Part shown: positions 25,755 to 36,467 of the stretch, one piece after another
Numbering within the stretch: the first letter of the stretch is position 1
Layout of the letters: each line of letters opens with the position of its first letter
From: Candidatus Puniceispirillum sp.
GTDB lineage: Bacteria > Pseudomonadota > Alphaproteobacteria > Puniceispirillales > Puniceispirillaceae
Direction: 5' to 3'
Assembly: GCA_028383305.1 (NCBI GenBank)
Contig: JAOEVD010000001.1
Span: 113,455 to 177,454 of the forward strand
Length of the DNA stretch: 64,000 nucleotides
Position numbers and translations under genes: made by a program
Notes under the pieces: generated by a model
What the model saw: only the letters and a program-made list of their open reading frames with translations
What the model was told of the DNA's origin: nothing
Databases searched by the model: none

Positions 25755-26261
25755 TAGATATTGGTCTGCCTCCGCAAGACCAAGCAGGCTGATAAGATCA
25801 TCACGATCCACCGCCACACATCCTTCCGTACTGGTTTTGCCAGCGGCAATACAATGCAGAAAAATGGCGCTTCCGCGTCCAGCGATTGGCGGCGCATCAT
25901 TAAATCCCAGCATAACAACAAGATCATAAGCGCCGTCATCGCGCCACATCACCTCATGGCTGGCGGCAAAGGGCAACGTCACATGACAATTATAATCTTG
26001 ATGCGCCGGATCATCGCACCAGCCACAATGCCGCGTGATCGCACTTGCCGAAATCACCGTATCAACCGCCCCTAGTAAATCCTGTCGATAATAGAGATGC
26101 CGTAATGCCCATCGGCCAATTGGTGTTGCCATATCGCCTTCGCGTTTGCCATCGGCAGCAACCAAACCAGCCCCGCCAATGATGGCGCGCCTTGGCATCT
26201 GATCACCAGCCTGCAACCAATAATCGCCAGCCTTATCACGATCAAGACACCAGTCCGGCAT
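25728..26261 (-). CDS. L,D-transpeptidase family protein (YkuD domain)
   Basis: A 177-residue protein whose core is the YkuD motif: IFLHCIA followed by STEGCVAV with the catalytic cysteine, plus the earlier GDMATPIGRWALRHLYYR typical of these domains. No signal peptide is obvious. Secreted members cross-link peptidoglycan through meso-DAP; related cytosolic or leaderless members have been proposed to act on muropeptides. Its position among muropeptide-recycling genes suggests a trimming or recycling role here. It overlaps murQ by 27 bp at the 3' ends. Confidence 0.83.
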   Translation of the reverse strand: MPDWCLDRDKAGDYWLQAGDQMPRRAIIGGAGLVAADGKREGDMATPIGRWALRHLYYRQDLLGAVDTVISASAITRHCGWCDDPAHQDYNCHVTLPFAASHEVMWRDDGAYDLVVMLGFNDAPPIAGRGSAIFLHCIAAGKTSTEGCVAVDRDDLISLLGLAEADQYLSIDPRLLS

Positions 26262-26369
26262 TGCATCAAACCTTTTTCTAGATAGAGTTATCTCACGGCT
26301 GGCTTGGGAAAACTGCTTTTTCCATTCTTGCCATGGGGTCTAACATAGCAAACGCAATTTGATGGAGCC

Positions 26370-27737
26370 ATGATAATGCGTGATTTTATGACAAGTCTGG
26401 CTGCCTATCGCGACCGGCGCATGATCCGCATTCTACTTCTTGGCGTGATGAGTGGCTTTCCGTGGGTTCTAATCGGCTCGTCACTATCGCTATGGCTCAA
26501 TGAAGATGGGCTAAGCCGGTCGGCGATTGGCTGGGCTGGGCTGATTTTCAGCATTTATGCCATTAATTTTTTCTGGGCGCCGCTGATCGACCGAATTCGG
26601 ATTCCCGGACTTGCCCGCAAAATTGGCCAGCGCAAAGCATGGATTTTATGTTTCCAGATTGTCATTCTTTTGGCGCTTTTGGCTTGGAGCTTGCTTCGTC
26701 CGGCAGAAGATATCTTGCTTGTGATGGCGATTGGGCTTGTCATTGCCACCGCGTCAGCATCGCAAGACATCACGATTGACGCACTTCGCATTGAACAGAT
26801 CGACGCTTCGGAAAAAAGCGCCATGGCCGCAGGCGCGGCAATCCATGTGACCGGCTGGTGGAGCGGTTATAAAATAGGCGGCATCATCGCGCTTTTCAGT
26901 GCCGATTTCTTGCAAAATGCCGGATTTGAAAATTACTGGCAATTGACCTTTATCGGGCTTGGCGGGCTGGTTATTCTGGCGAATATCGGGCTTTTATTCA
27001 TTCCCGAAGCAAACGCCAATACGCGCATCGAAGCGCAAAACAAGGCCGAGGCCGATATCGTCAAAAAGCTTGGCACAAATAGCCATTTTGCCCGATTTAT
27101 TGGTTTTCTTGGCAGCACGATCTGGGGGCCGCTTGCCAGTTTTTTCCGGCAGAATGGCGTTGCCATCGGGCTTGGTATTCTAAGCTTTGTTCTGTTGTTC
27201 AAAATCGGCGAAGCCTTCATGGGGAAAATGTCGTTGATTTTCTATTCTGAAATCGGCTTTTCAAAATCGGATATTGCGCTCTATTCAAAAGGCCTTGGCT
27301 GGATAACCACCGTTGCCTTTACCCTTCTTGGCGGGTTTTTTGCCATTCGGTCAGGTGCGGTTCGCGCTCTGTTTATTGCTGGCATTGCAATGGCGGCAAC
27401 CAATGTCATGTTCAGCGTTCTTGCCTGGACAGGCAAATCTGAATGGGTGTTTGCGCTTGCAGTTTTGCTTGATGATATTGCCGCTGCCTTTGCCACTGTT
27501 GCGTTTGTTACCTTTATTTCGCTTCTTGTTGATCGCACCTATACCGCAACACAATATGCGCTTTTAGCCTCGATCGGCACTATTGGCCGCACCACCTTGG
27601 CAGCGTCATCAGGGGCAATGGTTGATGGGCTTGGGGGTAATTGGGGTTTGTTCTTCGTCATCACCGCGCTGATGGTCATTCCATCGCTTTGCTTGCTGTG
27701 GCTGCTTCGACACAAGATTCAGCTTAATGGTGGCTAG
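26370..27737 (+). CDS. ampG: AmpG-like muropeptide permease (MFS)
   Basis: A 455-residue membrane protein with about 12-14 hydrophobic segments. The N-terminus has RMIRILLLGVMSGFPWVLIG and SLSLWLNEDG, characteristic of AmpG, followed by FFWAPLIDR and SASQDITIDALRIE. AmpG imports GlcNAc-anhydroMurNAc-peptides into the cytoplasm. ATG 26370 lies two bases behind GGAG; ATG 26376 is better spaced and may be the true start. The context with anmK, murQ and amidases supports the function strongly. Confidence 0.9.
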   Translation: MIMRDFMTSLAAYRDRRMIRILLLGVMSGFPWVLIGSSLSLWLNEDGLSRSAIGWAGLIFSIYAINFFWAPLIDRIRIPGLARKIGQRKAWILCFQIVILLALLAWSLLRPAEDILLVMAIGLVIATASASQDITIDALRIEQIDASEKSAMAAGAAIHVTGWWSGYKIGGIIALFSADFLQNAGFENYWQLTFIGLGGLVILANIGLLFIPEANANTRIEAQNKAEADIVKKLGTNSHFARFIGFLGSTIWGPLASFFRQNGVAIGLGILSFVLLFKIGEAFMGKMSLIFYSEIGFSKSDIALYSKGLGWITTVAFTLLGGFFAIRSGAVRALFIAGIAMAATNVMFSVLAWTGKSEWVFALAVLLDDIAAAFATVAFVTFISLLVDRTYTATQYALLASIGTIGRTTLAASSGAMVDGLGGNWGLFFVITALMVIPSLCLLWLLRHKIQLNGG

Positions 27738-27743
27738 AATTTA

Positions 27744-28556
27744 TCACGCCTGATCGGCCATTGGACGGCGAAGCGCCGTTACCGGCCCGTTGGTGATCGC
27801 AATACGCGCAATGGCATCATCTAGCGGCTCGCTTGCCACCGCCATATGATGCGCATTGGCGTGAAGTAGGGTTTTGCCGTCCTGCATGATGCCAACATGA
27901 CCATGCCAAAACACCAGATCGCCGCGTTGTAATTGCGATAAACCGCCAATGCCATTGCCAATTTGGTGTTGCGGGCCGGAATTGCGCGGCGCATCAATGC
28001 CGCCTGCGGCCAAGGCCAATTGCACCAATGCCGAACAATCAAGCCCCCATGCACAACGCCCACCCCATTTATAGGGGCTGCCAACAAGCTTTTCAGCAAT
28101 CGCCACCCAATCATCAACCCGCGTCACATCACCCAAAACATGACCACCCAACGTGTCGCCTGCCCCAGGTGACGCCAATGGCAAAAGATGCTGGTGCGGT
28201 AAAAAGCCAGTGCCGTCAGAGGTGATGATTTTAGCACGGTCATCGTGCAATGACGTGATTGTTACCAAGGCACCAAGCGACAGCACAAAACGCCCCACGC
28301 TTTTGATATCGGCTTGTGAGGTTACATTGCTCATTGGGGCAATGACCCGCGCATTCGGGGCGGGCAATTCACCAAGACAATGATCCGGAATCCAGCCTCG
28401 ATATCCATCACTGGCAAGCCTGCCAAACGTAAATCCATTTTCCGATTGTTCGGCCTCGAATGGCTCGCCAAAAAGACATTCACTATCAAGTGCGGCATTG
28501 ACGAAAGAGCCAGATCGCAAAGCTGCCGATGGGGTGATAATGCGAAACAGCGCCAT
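27744..28556 (-). CDS. NlpC/P60 family cell-wall peptidase with SH3-like domains
   Basis: The protein has 270 residues from ATG 28556. Roughly residues 1-130 are SH3b-like (two repeats), then the NlpC/P60 domain with LVGSPYKWGGRCAWGLDCSALVQ (catalytic cysteine), GDLVFWHGHVGIM (histidine) and LLHANAHHMAVA. The organisation recalls YkfC-type gamma-D-Glu-L-diamino-acid endopeptidases that trim muropeptides in the cytoplasm. No signal peptide is apparent, in keeping with an intracellular recycling role. It lies five bases downstream of the amidase gene, clearly one operon. Confidence 0.88.
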   Translation of the reverse strand: MALFRIITPSAALRSGSFVNAALDSECLFGEPFEAEQSENGFTFGRLASDGYRGWIPDHCLGELPAPNARVIAPMSNVTSQADIKSVGRFVLSLGALVTITSLHDDRAKIITSDGTGFLPHQHLLPLASPGAGDTLGGHVLGDVTRVDDWVAIAEKLVGSPYKWGGRCAWGLDCSALVQLALAAGGIDAPRNSGPQHQIGNGIGGLSQLQRGDLVFWHGHVGIMQDGKTLLHANAHHMAVASEPLDDAIARIAITNGPVTALRRPMADQA

Positions 28557-28561
28557 CAATT

Positions 28562-28966
28562 TTACAAACCGATCTTTTCACACCATTGCCCGACATTGAA
28601 ATTTGGACAGGTTTTATCAGTATAGTCAAAATCACGATGCCCACAAATTTCAGCATCAGGATAGGCATCACGCCAATCACGAAGAACGGTTTCCAGCGCG
28701 GCAAATTGGGCATCGGTAAAATCTTGGCGACCAATCAAACAGACACCAAGGCTGACTTCGTTAAAGCCTTTGACATGCGCGCCAATCCAATAATCGGGGC
28801 GGCCATGTTCAATGCGCCCATCGCGGCAAATCACCCTATGATAGCCGATGCCATTCCAGCCAAAACCAAGATGCATGTGGTGAATATCACTTGCATCAAG
28901 CGGCTGGTCATCGGGCGTATCGGCGCAATGCACCACGAGATAACGAATATTTTCAGCTTTCAGCAT
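28562..28966 (-). CDS. N-acetylmuramoyl-L-alanine amidase (T7 lysozyme/AmpD type)
   Basis: A compact 134-residue amidase_2 protein. Zinc ligands are seen in YLVVHCAD, in GHRDFDYTDKTCPNF and in the intervening IGAHVKG. The domain is the size of T7 lysozyme, and no signal peptide precedes it. Such enzymes split the bond between MurNAc (or anhydroMurNAc) and L-alanine. Adjacent to the NlpC/P60 peptidase and near AmpG/AnmK/MurQ, it likely acts as AmpD, removing the peptide stem from imported muropeptides. A phage-derived origin is possible for this small form. Confidence 0.9.
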   Translation of the reverse strand: MLKAENIRYLVVHCADTPDDQPLDASDIHHMHLGFGWNGIGYHRVICRDGRIEHGRPDYWIGAHVKGFNEVSLGVCLIGRQDFTDAQFAALETVLRDWRDAYPDAEICGHRDFDYTDKTCPNFNVGQWCEKIGL

Positions 28967-29146
28967 GAGTCATTGGTCCAATTCATATTCACCTTATCGC
29001 GCCCCCATCATGCCGTCATCGATAAGACCAATATGGCAATTCTGGTTTATGGCATTTTCCTTTGCGGTAAATCCATGCAATAGTCTGGCGGCTACGTTCA
29101 GGCAAATCATTGCACAGGTAAAAGCTGCATTCATAGGGAAATATTC

Positions 29147-29875
29147 ATGCCATTATCATTGGTAAAATCTGCGGTTGAGATCAGCCAAATCAAGGCAATT
29201 ATTTTTGATATGGACGGGCTTTTGCTCGACACTGAAACCTTGTCCTTTGAGTCGTTCATCGCAACGGCCGCCAGATATGACCTCCAAGTCGGGATTGATG
29301 ATTATCGTGATATGATTGGGCTGAATGCGGCGACAGGCATTGATATTCTTCGTGCCATGCTGCCACCGCATTTGGACGCGGTTGCCTTCAAAAATGAATG
29401 GCTTGATGTCTATCGCCAGCTTTTGCTTGATGATGTGCCGGTAAAGGCCGGGGCGCACGCGTTTTTGGCAAGCCTTCACCAGATGGATATGCCACGCGCT
29501 GTTGCCACCTCATCATCAGGTCAAAAAGCGCGTGCCATTTTGCAGAAAACCAGCCTGATGCCCTATATCCAGCATGTCACCGGCGGGGACGAAGTTCCCG
29601 CTGGCAAGCCCGCACCCGATGTTTATCTGGATGCTGCCCGCAAGCTTGGCATCGACACAGGTGATTGTCTTGCCCTTGAAGATTCAAACAATGGCACCAC
29701 CGCTGCCTTGGCCGCTGGCATGAAAGTAATTCAGATTCCTGACCTAGCCCCATCGAACCGGTTGCCAAACCCACCCGATTTTCAAATCTGCACCAGCCTT
29801 GCCGAAGCGGCCAGCCTGATTGGCCTTGAAATTGATATATCATCACCGGCAACCAGTGGCAAAAGCCGGCCATAA
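29147..29875 (+). CDS. HAD-superfamily hydrolase (subfamily IA, phosphoglycolate phosphatase-like)
   Basis: A 242-residue protein with the HAD motifs: FDMDGLLLDTE (motif I), TSSSGQKAR (motif II), lysine in AGKPAPDVY (motif III) and LALEDSNNGTTAAL (motif IV). A helical cap domain follows motif I. It is likely a sugar-phosphate phosphatase or beta-phosphoglucomutase-like enzyme. Its position next to the salvage genes raises the option of a MurNAc-6-P or GlcNAc-6-P phosphatase, as MupP is in other bacteria, but that is only context. Confidence 0.85.
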   Translation: MPLSLVKSAVEISQIKAIIFDMDGLLLDTETLSFESFIATAARYDLQVGIDDYRDMIGLNAATGIDILRAMLPPHLDAVAFKNEWLDVYRQLLLDDVPVKAGAHAFLASLHQMDMPRAVATSSSGQKARAILQKTSLMPYIQHVTGGDEVPAGKPAPDVYLDAARKLGIDTGDCLALEDSNNGTTAALAAGMKVIQIPDLAPSNRLPNPPDFQICTSLAEAASLIGLEIDISSPATSGKSRP

Positions 29876-30012
29876 ATCAGTCAAGACCAGACCGGATTAC
29901 CGATTAGGGCAAACCTACAATAGGCTAGACATAGCATTGATTTGACGCCTATCATATTCTGGCGAAAGCGCTGGCAACATCTGGCGCGCATGAAACAAGG
30001 GGCAGACACATT

Positions 30013-30453
30013 ATGCGGTTTCTTCATACAATGGTTCGGGTGCGTGATATTGACGAGTCACTTGATTTTTATTGCACCAAATTTGGTCTTGTTGAAATGC
30101 GCCGCAAGGATGTTCCCGAAGGCCGTTTCACCCTCATTTTTCTGGCAGCACCAAAAGACATGCAAACTAGCAAAGCTGGCGGCGCGCCCGAACTAGAGCT
30201 GACATTCAACTGGGATCCGGAAGATTATGATTATGGCCGTAATTTTGGCCATCTTGCCTATAAGGTCGATAATATCTACGAAAAATGCCAGCAACTGATG
30301 GATGCTGGTATTGTGATCAACCGCCCGCCACGCGATGGCCGGATGGCATTTATCAAGTCACCAGACAATATTTCAATTGAATTGTTGCAAGAAGGCGATT
30401 CCCTGCCACCAGCCGAACCATGGCTTTCAATGGAAAATACGGGACGTTGGTAG
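30013..30453 (+). CDS. gloA: Lactoylglutathione lyase (glyoxalase I) family
   Basis: A 146-residue VOC protein beginning [25 protein letters not shown], with metal-ligand regions [16 protein letters not shown] and ISIELLQEG. It matches proteobacterial glyoxalase I, which isomerises the methylglyoxal-glutathione hemithioacetal to S-lactoylglutathione. The C-terminal [11 protein letters not shown] tail is typical of alphaproteobacterial forms. GloB follows after 32 bp, so both steps are co-transcribed. Confidence 0.9.
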   Translation: MRFLHTMVRVRDIDESLDFYCTKFGLVEMRRKDVPEGRFTLIFLAAPKDMQTSKAGGAPELELTFNWDPEDYDYGRNFGHLAYKVDNIYEKCQQLMDAGIVINRPPRDGRMAFIKSPDNISIELLQEGDSLPPAEPWLSMENTGRW

Positions 30454-30485
30454 GCAGATTTGCAGCCAGTTAAAAGGAGATGAGC

Positions 30486-31253
30486 ATGGCCTTTCAAACA
30501 CATCAATTCCCCTATGGCGACGATAATTACGGGCTTTTGCTGCATTGCACCGAAAGCAACCTTACCGCCTGCGTTGATGCAGGCGACGCCGCGGCGGCCG
30601 AGGCAGCCCTGGCCGAAACCGGCTGGCAGCTTAGCCATATTTTCATTACGCATCATCATAGTGATCACACCGCTGGTCTTGCCGAATTGAAACAGCGTCA
30701 TGGCGCCACCGTTCTTGGTCCGGTCATTGATAGCGCGGCAAGCGCCCTTTATGATATCCGGCTTCGCGATGGTGATCATTTTGAATTTGCCGGTCGCCAG
30801 ATCGATGTCATTTCGACGCCCGGTCACACGCTCGATATGCTGAATTTCTATATTGCATCTGAATCGATGGTTTGCACTGGTGACACGCTATTTGTCATGG
30901 GATGTGGCCGCATTTTTGAGGGTGATCCCGATATGATGTGGGCATCGCTTGAAAAGCTGTTGGTGCTTCCTGACCAGACGGTCATTTATTGCAGCCATGA
31001 ATATACGATTGCCAATGCCGCCTTTGCGCGGTCGGTTGATCCGGATAATGCCGCGCTTGCCGCACGCCAAGAGGCCATTGGCGAATTGCGTGAAAACGGC
31101 TTTCCAACCGTGCCAACGCGCCTCGATCTGGAAAAGGCAACCAACCCGTTTTTACGCGTTGAAGATGCCGCTATCCGCGCCCAACTCGGTATGGAAACAG
31201 CCAGCAATGCCGCAGTTTTTGCCGAAATCCGCAAACGCAAAGATCATTTTTAG
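30486..31253 (+). CDS. gloB: Hydroxyacylglutathione hydrolase (glyoxalase II)
   Basis: The enzyme has 255 residues from ATG 30486, placed behind AAAGGAG at good spacing; ATG 30480 is too close. It has the metallo-beta-lactamase motif THHHSDHTAG, TPGHTLDML, TGDTLFVMGCGR and CSHEYT, and the glyoxalase II C-terminal helix with NPFLR. It hydrolyses S-lactoylglutathione to D-lactate and glutathione. Just downstream is a short imperfect tandem repeat. Confidence 0.93.
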   Translation: MAFQTHQFPYGDDNYGLLLHCTESNLTACVDAGDAAAAEAALAETGWQLSHIFITHHHSDHTAGLAELKQRHGATVLGPVIDSAASALYDIRLRDGDHFEFAGRQIDVISTPGHTLDMLNFYIASESMVCTGDTLFVMGCGRIFEGDPDMMWASLEKLLVLPDQTVIYCSHEYTIANAAFARSVDPDNAALAARQEAIGELRENGFPTVPTRLDLEKATNPFLRVEDAAIRAQLGMETASNAAVFAEIRKRKDHF

Positions 31254-31291
31254 CAAAGATCATTTTGGTAAAGACCGTTTTGGTAAGGACC
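31237..31291 (+). repeat. Degenerate short tandem repeat across the gloB stop
   Basis: GCAAAGATCATTTT occurs twice with a 16-bp period, followed by two looser copies (GGTAAAGACCGTTTT and GGTAAGGACC). It covers the last codons of gloB (RKRKDHF) and its 3' flank. Looks like local duplication slippage. Confidence 0.6.
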
Positions 31292-31293
31292 GG

Positions 31294-31545
31294 CTATTCA
31301 CAGCCATACGCGCCTTTGATCGCTCCCCAGACAAGAAGCGTTGCCGCTAGGTCAAGATTGGCTTCGGGGCGCGCCATCCATTGCATCGTTGTTGTATTTA
31401 ACTGATCGGGCGAAACCCCGTCTGGAAGACAGAATTGGCGTTTTGTCCCGCTGGTCTTTTCCCCCATCAGATCAATCGTGGTGAAAGCATCAACGGCACC
31501 CGCGATATAAACAAAACAGACCCATATCCGGTGAGGCGTTTCATC
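31294..31545 (-). pseudogene. Rap1a/Tai-like immunity-domain fragment with disrupted N-terminus
   Basis: The frame encodes VYIAGAVDA, FCLPDGVSPDQL and a C-terminal AATLLVWGAIKGAYGC, the signature order of small secreted Rap1a/Tai-family proteins. Such proteins normally carry a signal peptide and an N-terminal conserved part, which are absent here. An ATGATGAAACG start overlaps the hpsO stop but reads MMKRLTGYGSVLF in another frame and stops soon after. A deletion plus frameshift between the signal peptide and the domain would explain this. A rare genuine start in the domain frame cannot be excluded. Confidence 0.45.
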
Positions 31546-32539
31546 ATGATTCCCTGCCTGTTTGTAGAATGATTTTGGGGGGTGCCGTACCGTGGTGAAT
31601 GTCCAGAAACGACTGCGCCCCCGCGTCAAGATGCCGAATTTCGGCCCAGCCCTTGCCGCTGATCTTGCCGCTGGTCAGCAAGGCCAAGGCTTCGGCAAAA
31701 TCATCTTTGCGATAGCAATAGGTGCCTTGAAACTTAATTTCCTGCAAGGTGATGCGGCGCGTATCAAGGCCAGGTTCATTATCCTGCAATCCAATATGAA
31801 CAATAACCCCGCCTGGCCGCACAAGCGCGCTTGCCGCACGACGCGTCGCCCCTGATCCGACTGCATCAATGATAATATCAATCCGGCTGGAATCAGGCGT
31901 TTCGCAAAGCGGATCATAGGCTCGCATGATTCCGATCTTTTCCAGCATTTCGCGGCGAAGCGCATTGGTTTCGGCAATCTGGATATTGCCATAACCATAA
32001 GCCTCAAACACCAGCGCGGCCAAAAGACCAATTGCCCCCCCACCAAGAACAACAATGGCTGCATCGCGATGATCGCCAGCTAACTGGCGGGCAAGTCGCA
32101 CCGCATGAACTGAGCAGGCCAGCGGCTCGGCAAGCGCCGCTTCGGCAAATGGCAAATCATCATCAATCACGGTAAGATTACCAGAATCAATCGCCAGCTT
32201 TTCAGCAAAGGCACCTGGGACGCGCATGCCAATCAATTCACGGCTTGGGCAAAGATGCTCATCGCCACGATTGCAACAATCGCAATCACCACAGGTCATC
32301 AGCGGGTTAATGGCCACCCGCTTGCCGGCAAGCGCGCCGGTTTGAACAATGCCAACCGCCTCATGCCCAAGCACCAATGGCGGCACCCGCCGTTCATCAT
32401 GCCCATGCCAAGCATGCATATCAGATCCGCAAATGCCACAAAATGCCAGATCAACCAAAACCTGATTACCGCCTGCAACTGGCATATCAACATCACGAAT
32501 TTCCGACATTTGCGTGCCGGTATAAACAAGCGCCTTCAT
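31544..32539 (-). CDS. hpsO: Zinc-dependent alcohol dehydrogenase, HpsO-like (DHPS 2-dehydrogenase)
   Basis: A 331-residue medium-chain dehydrogenase with catalytic zinc ligands in CGICGSDMHAW and GHEAVG. The structural zinc cysteines are in CGDCDCCNRGDEHLC, and the NAD fold has VLGGGAIGLLAAL. Similar proteins are annotated as L-idonate 5-dehydrogenase. In DHPS catabolism, HpsO and HpsP interconvert the C2 hydroxyl to adjust stereochemistry before HpsN acts. It is the third gene of hpsN-hpsP-hpsO and overlaps hpsP by ATGA. The function is assigned from context plus family. Confidence 0.75.
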   Translation of the reverse strand: MKALVYTGTQMSEIRDVDMPVAGGNQVLVDLAFCGICGSDMHAWHGHDERRVPPLVLGHEAVGIVQTGALAGKRVAINPLMTCGDCDCCNRGDEHLCPSRELIGMRVPGAFAEKLAIDSGNLTVIDDDLPFAEAALAEPLACSVHAVRLARQLAGDHRDAAIVVLGGGAIGLLAALVFEAYGYGNIQIAETNALRREMLEKIGIMRAYDPLCETPDSSRIDIIIDAVGSGATRRAASALVRPGGVIVHIGLQDNEPGLDTRRITLQEIKFQGTYCYRKDDFAEALALLTSGKISGKGWAEIRHLDAGAQSFLDIHHGTAPPKIILQTGRES

Positions 32540-33279
32540 TTCGCTGTAAATCCCCCATCGACGGCAATAGACTGGCCGGTGACATAGCCGCTGGCATCCG
32601 ATGCCAAAAACAGCAATGGCCCACGCATGTCCTCAAGCGCGCCATTGCGACCAATCGCCGTTACCGCTGCCAGCCTTTGCGCCACAGCCTGATCGGCAAA
32701 TAACGGTGCGGTTAATTCGGTTGGAAAAAACCCGGGCGCAAGCGCATTGGCAGTAATGCCATATCGTGACCATGCTTCGGCCATAGCGCGGGTTAGTTGC
32801 AGGATACCGCCTTTGGCCGCACCATATGAAATGCCATTTTCAAAAGCGCGTGTGGATTGAAGCGAGGCAATATTGATGATACGCCCCCATCCATTTTGCT
32901 TCATATGAGGCACAAATTTCTGGCTAACCAAAAACGGCACATTCAAATTCAGATCTATCGAATAATGCCAATCCGATTCAGAAATATCATCAGCATGACG
33001 CCGCGGATTTATCCCTGCAGCGTTGATGATGATGTCGGGTTGCTGATCCATTGCAGAAACCATATCGAACAAATGGTCAGCCGCGCCACGTTCAACCAGA
33101 TCAAGTGCGAATATGGCGCCGTTATGGTCGCCAAGACTGGCCGACAACCGGTCTTCGCGGCGGCCGACAAGATAGACCCGCACCCCAGCCTCGGCTAATG
33201 CCTTTGCCATGAATTGGCCAAGACCGCTGCCACCGCCGGTAATCAATGCGGTTTTGCCGGCAACATCAAACAGTTTCAT
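32536..33279 (-). CDS. hpsP: Short-chain dehydrogenase, HpsP-like (DHPS 2-dehydrogenase)
   Basis: The protein has 247 residues from ATG 33279; a TTG five codons earlier is disregarded. It has the SDR dinucleotide motif TGGGSGLG, NAAG, catalytic serine region INIASLQS and YGAAK with the tyrosine and lysine, then PGFFPTELT and C-terminal GYVTGQSIAVDGG. Such proteins are often called gluconate 5-dehydrogenase. The position between hpsN and hpsO is the basis for the HpsP assignment in DHPS degradation. Confidence 0.75.
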   Translation of the reverse strand: MKLFDVAGKTALITGGGSGLGQFMAKALAEAGVRVYLVGRREDRLSASLGDHNGAIFALDLVERGAADHLFDMVSAMDQQPDIIINAAGINPRRHADDISESDWHYSIDLNLNVPFLVSQKFVPHMKQNGWGRIINIASLQSTRAFENGISYGAAKGGILQLTRAMAEAWSRYGITANALAPGFFPTELTAPLFADQAVAQRLAAVTAIGRNGALEDMRGPLLFLASDASGYVTGQSIAVDGGFTAK

Positions 33280-33286
33280 GCCTGCA

Positions 33287-34669
<1,383 letters not shown>

Positions 34670-34717
34670 TTACCCCGTCAAGGTCATATTATGAAATATT
34701 GATACCAGCATTACTTA

Positions 34718-36310
34718 TTAGTTGGCCTCCAATATTAAATCAGATAGTTTCTCACCAATCATGATCGTTGGCGCATTGGTATTACCTGACGTAATACTCG
34801 GCATGATCGAAGCATCGGCAACACGCAGATTTTGAACACCATAAACCCGCAGCCTTTCATCAACAACTGCCATTTTATCCTGACCCATTTTGCAAGTGCC
34901 AGTAGGATGATATATTGTTGTTGCAGTATTTCGCGCCCATTCCAAAATGGACTCATCATCGTCATCAGCCACAGAGGCTCCAGGGGCATATTCTTCAGTT
35001 ATCATCGATTTCACGGGTTCAGTTCGACAAATCTCACGGGCAATCTTAATACCGGCAACAATCGTGTCACAGTCAGTTTTGGTAGCAAGATAGTTAGGAT
35101 AAATTGCTGGGTAATCTGCAGCATCAGCCGAGACAAGCTCAAGATGGCCCACGCTTTCTGGCCTTAATTGCAAAACTGATGCAGTAAAAGCTGAAAATTT
35201 ATGACTTCCTTCAGCAACGCGGTCGGCGCTAAAGGGCTGCAGATGAAACTGGATATCAGGTGTCTCTAAACCGTCATGTGTTTTTAAAAAGGCCGTGCCA
35301 AGACTAGCCGCCATAGCCATTGGGCCTGTCCTTTTAATAGCATACTGAAGCGCGATTGACATTAGTTGAAGGGGGTTTTTAGTTTCCGTGTTAATCGTAC
35401 TGGCGTTACATTTGAAAACAGGGCGCGCTTGCAAATGGTCTTGCAAATTTTGACCAACACCGGGCAAGTGATGGGTTGCTGTTATTCCATGTTTGCCAAG
35501 ATCATTTTGATCACCAATACCCGATAGCATCAGAAGTTGTGGCGACCCAATCGAGCCAGCAGACAGAATAATCTCGCGACCAGCTTTTATTCGTTGGCTT
35601 TTGCCGCGAACCCGCGCCAACACTGCGGTGGCACGCTTCCCGTCAAATTCAATCTTGTCGGTATGGGCATGCGTAATAATATGCAGATTCTCGCGCGATC
35701 GGATGGGCTTTAGATAGGCAGCGGCCGCGCTACAGCGCATGCCGTTTTTCATCGTCATCTGAAAAAAGCCAACCCCTTCTTGATCTTCACGATTATAATC
35801 ATCGGTGCGGCGATAGCCCGCTTGTGCCGCTGCATCAACCCATGCGTCGATGATGTCGCGATCAACCTTGTTTTCAGACACATTCAACGGGCCGCCAACG
35901 CCGCGTTCAGGCGATTGGGTACCTTCCCAATTTTCGGCACGACGGAATAACGGCAGAACATCTTCCCAGCTCCAGCCAGCATTGCCAAGCTGCCGCCAGT
36001 GATCGAAATCTTGAGGCTGTCCGCGAACATATAAAAGACCATTGATTGAGCTGCTGCCGCCAAGCACCTTGCCACGCGGCCAGTTTATCGAACGCCCATT
36101 CAGCCCCGGATCAGGCTGGGTGCGATAGCACCAATCGGTTTTCGGATTGCCCATGGTTTTGAAATAACCAACAGGGATATGAATCCACGGATAGCGATCC
36201 TCACCCCCGGCCTCGATCAAAGCAACCGAAACAGATGGATTGGCGGACAAGCGATTCGCAATCACACAGCCCGCTGACCCAGCGCCGATGATGACGTAAT
36301 CAAACTCCAA
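34718..36310 (-). CDS. GMC-family FAD-dependent alcohol/choline dehydrogenase
   Basis: A 530-residue GMC oxidoreductase with VIIGAGSAGCVIANRL at the N-terminus for FAD, the signatures [20 protein letters not shown] and GSIGSPQLLMLSGIG, and the active-site region IYHPTGTCKMG with [11 protein letters not shown]. These flavoenzymes oxidise primary alcohols and pass electrons to a quinone or cytochrome. It is the upstream neighbour of hpsN on the same strand (139-bp gap) and divergent from the IclR regulator. It may therefore oxidise an alcohol related to DHPS use, but the substrate is unknown. Confidence 0.9.
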   Translation of the reverse strand: MEFDYVIIGAGSAGCVIANRLSANPSVSVALIEAGGEDRYPWIHIPVGYFKTMGNPKTDWCYRTQPDPGLNGRSINWPRGKVLGGSSSINGLLYVRGQPQDFDHWRQLGNAGWSWEDVLPLFRRAENWEGTQSPERGVGGPLNVSENKVDRDIIDAWVDAAAQAGYRRTDDYNREDQEGVGFFQMTMKNGMRCSAAAAYLKPIRSRENLHIITHAHTDKIEFDGKRATAVLARVRGKSQRIKAGREIILSAGSIGSPQLLMLSGIGDQNDLGKHGITATHHLPGVGQNLQDHLQARPVFKCNASTINTETKNPLQLMSIALQYAIKRTGPMAMAASLGTAFLKTHDGLETPDIQFHLQPFSADRVAEGSHKFSAFTASVLQLRPESVGHLELVSADAADYPAIYPNYLATKTDCDTIVAGIKIAREICRTEPVKSMITEEYAPGASVADDDDESILEWARNTATTIYHPTGTCKMGQDKMAVVDERLRVYGVQNLRVADASIMPSITSGNTNAPTIMIGEKLSDLILEAN

Positions 36311-36467
36311 ACCGCCCCCTTAAACAAACCTATGTAATAAAATTATTTATTTTTTGATACTTTTAGTCTCTGTTATGCTACTTAACAAAAAGAAATGCAC
36401 GAAACCACGCCTTATTCAAGTGAAATTTATTTTGTGGCGTTATTTTCTGTGCCGAATAAAGCCGCAA

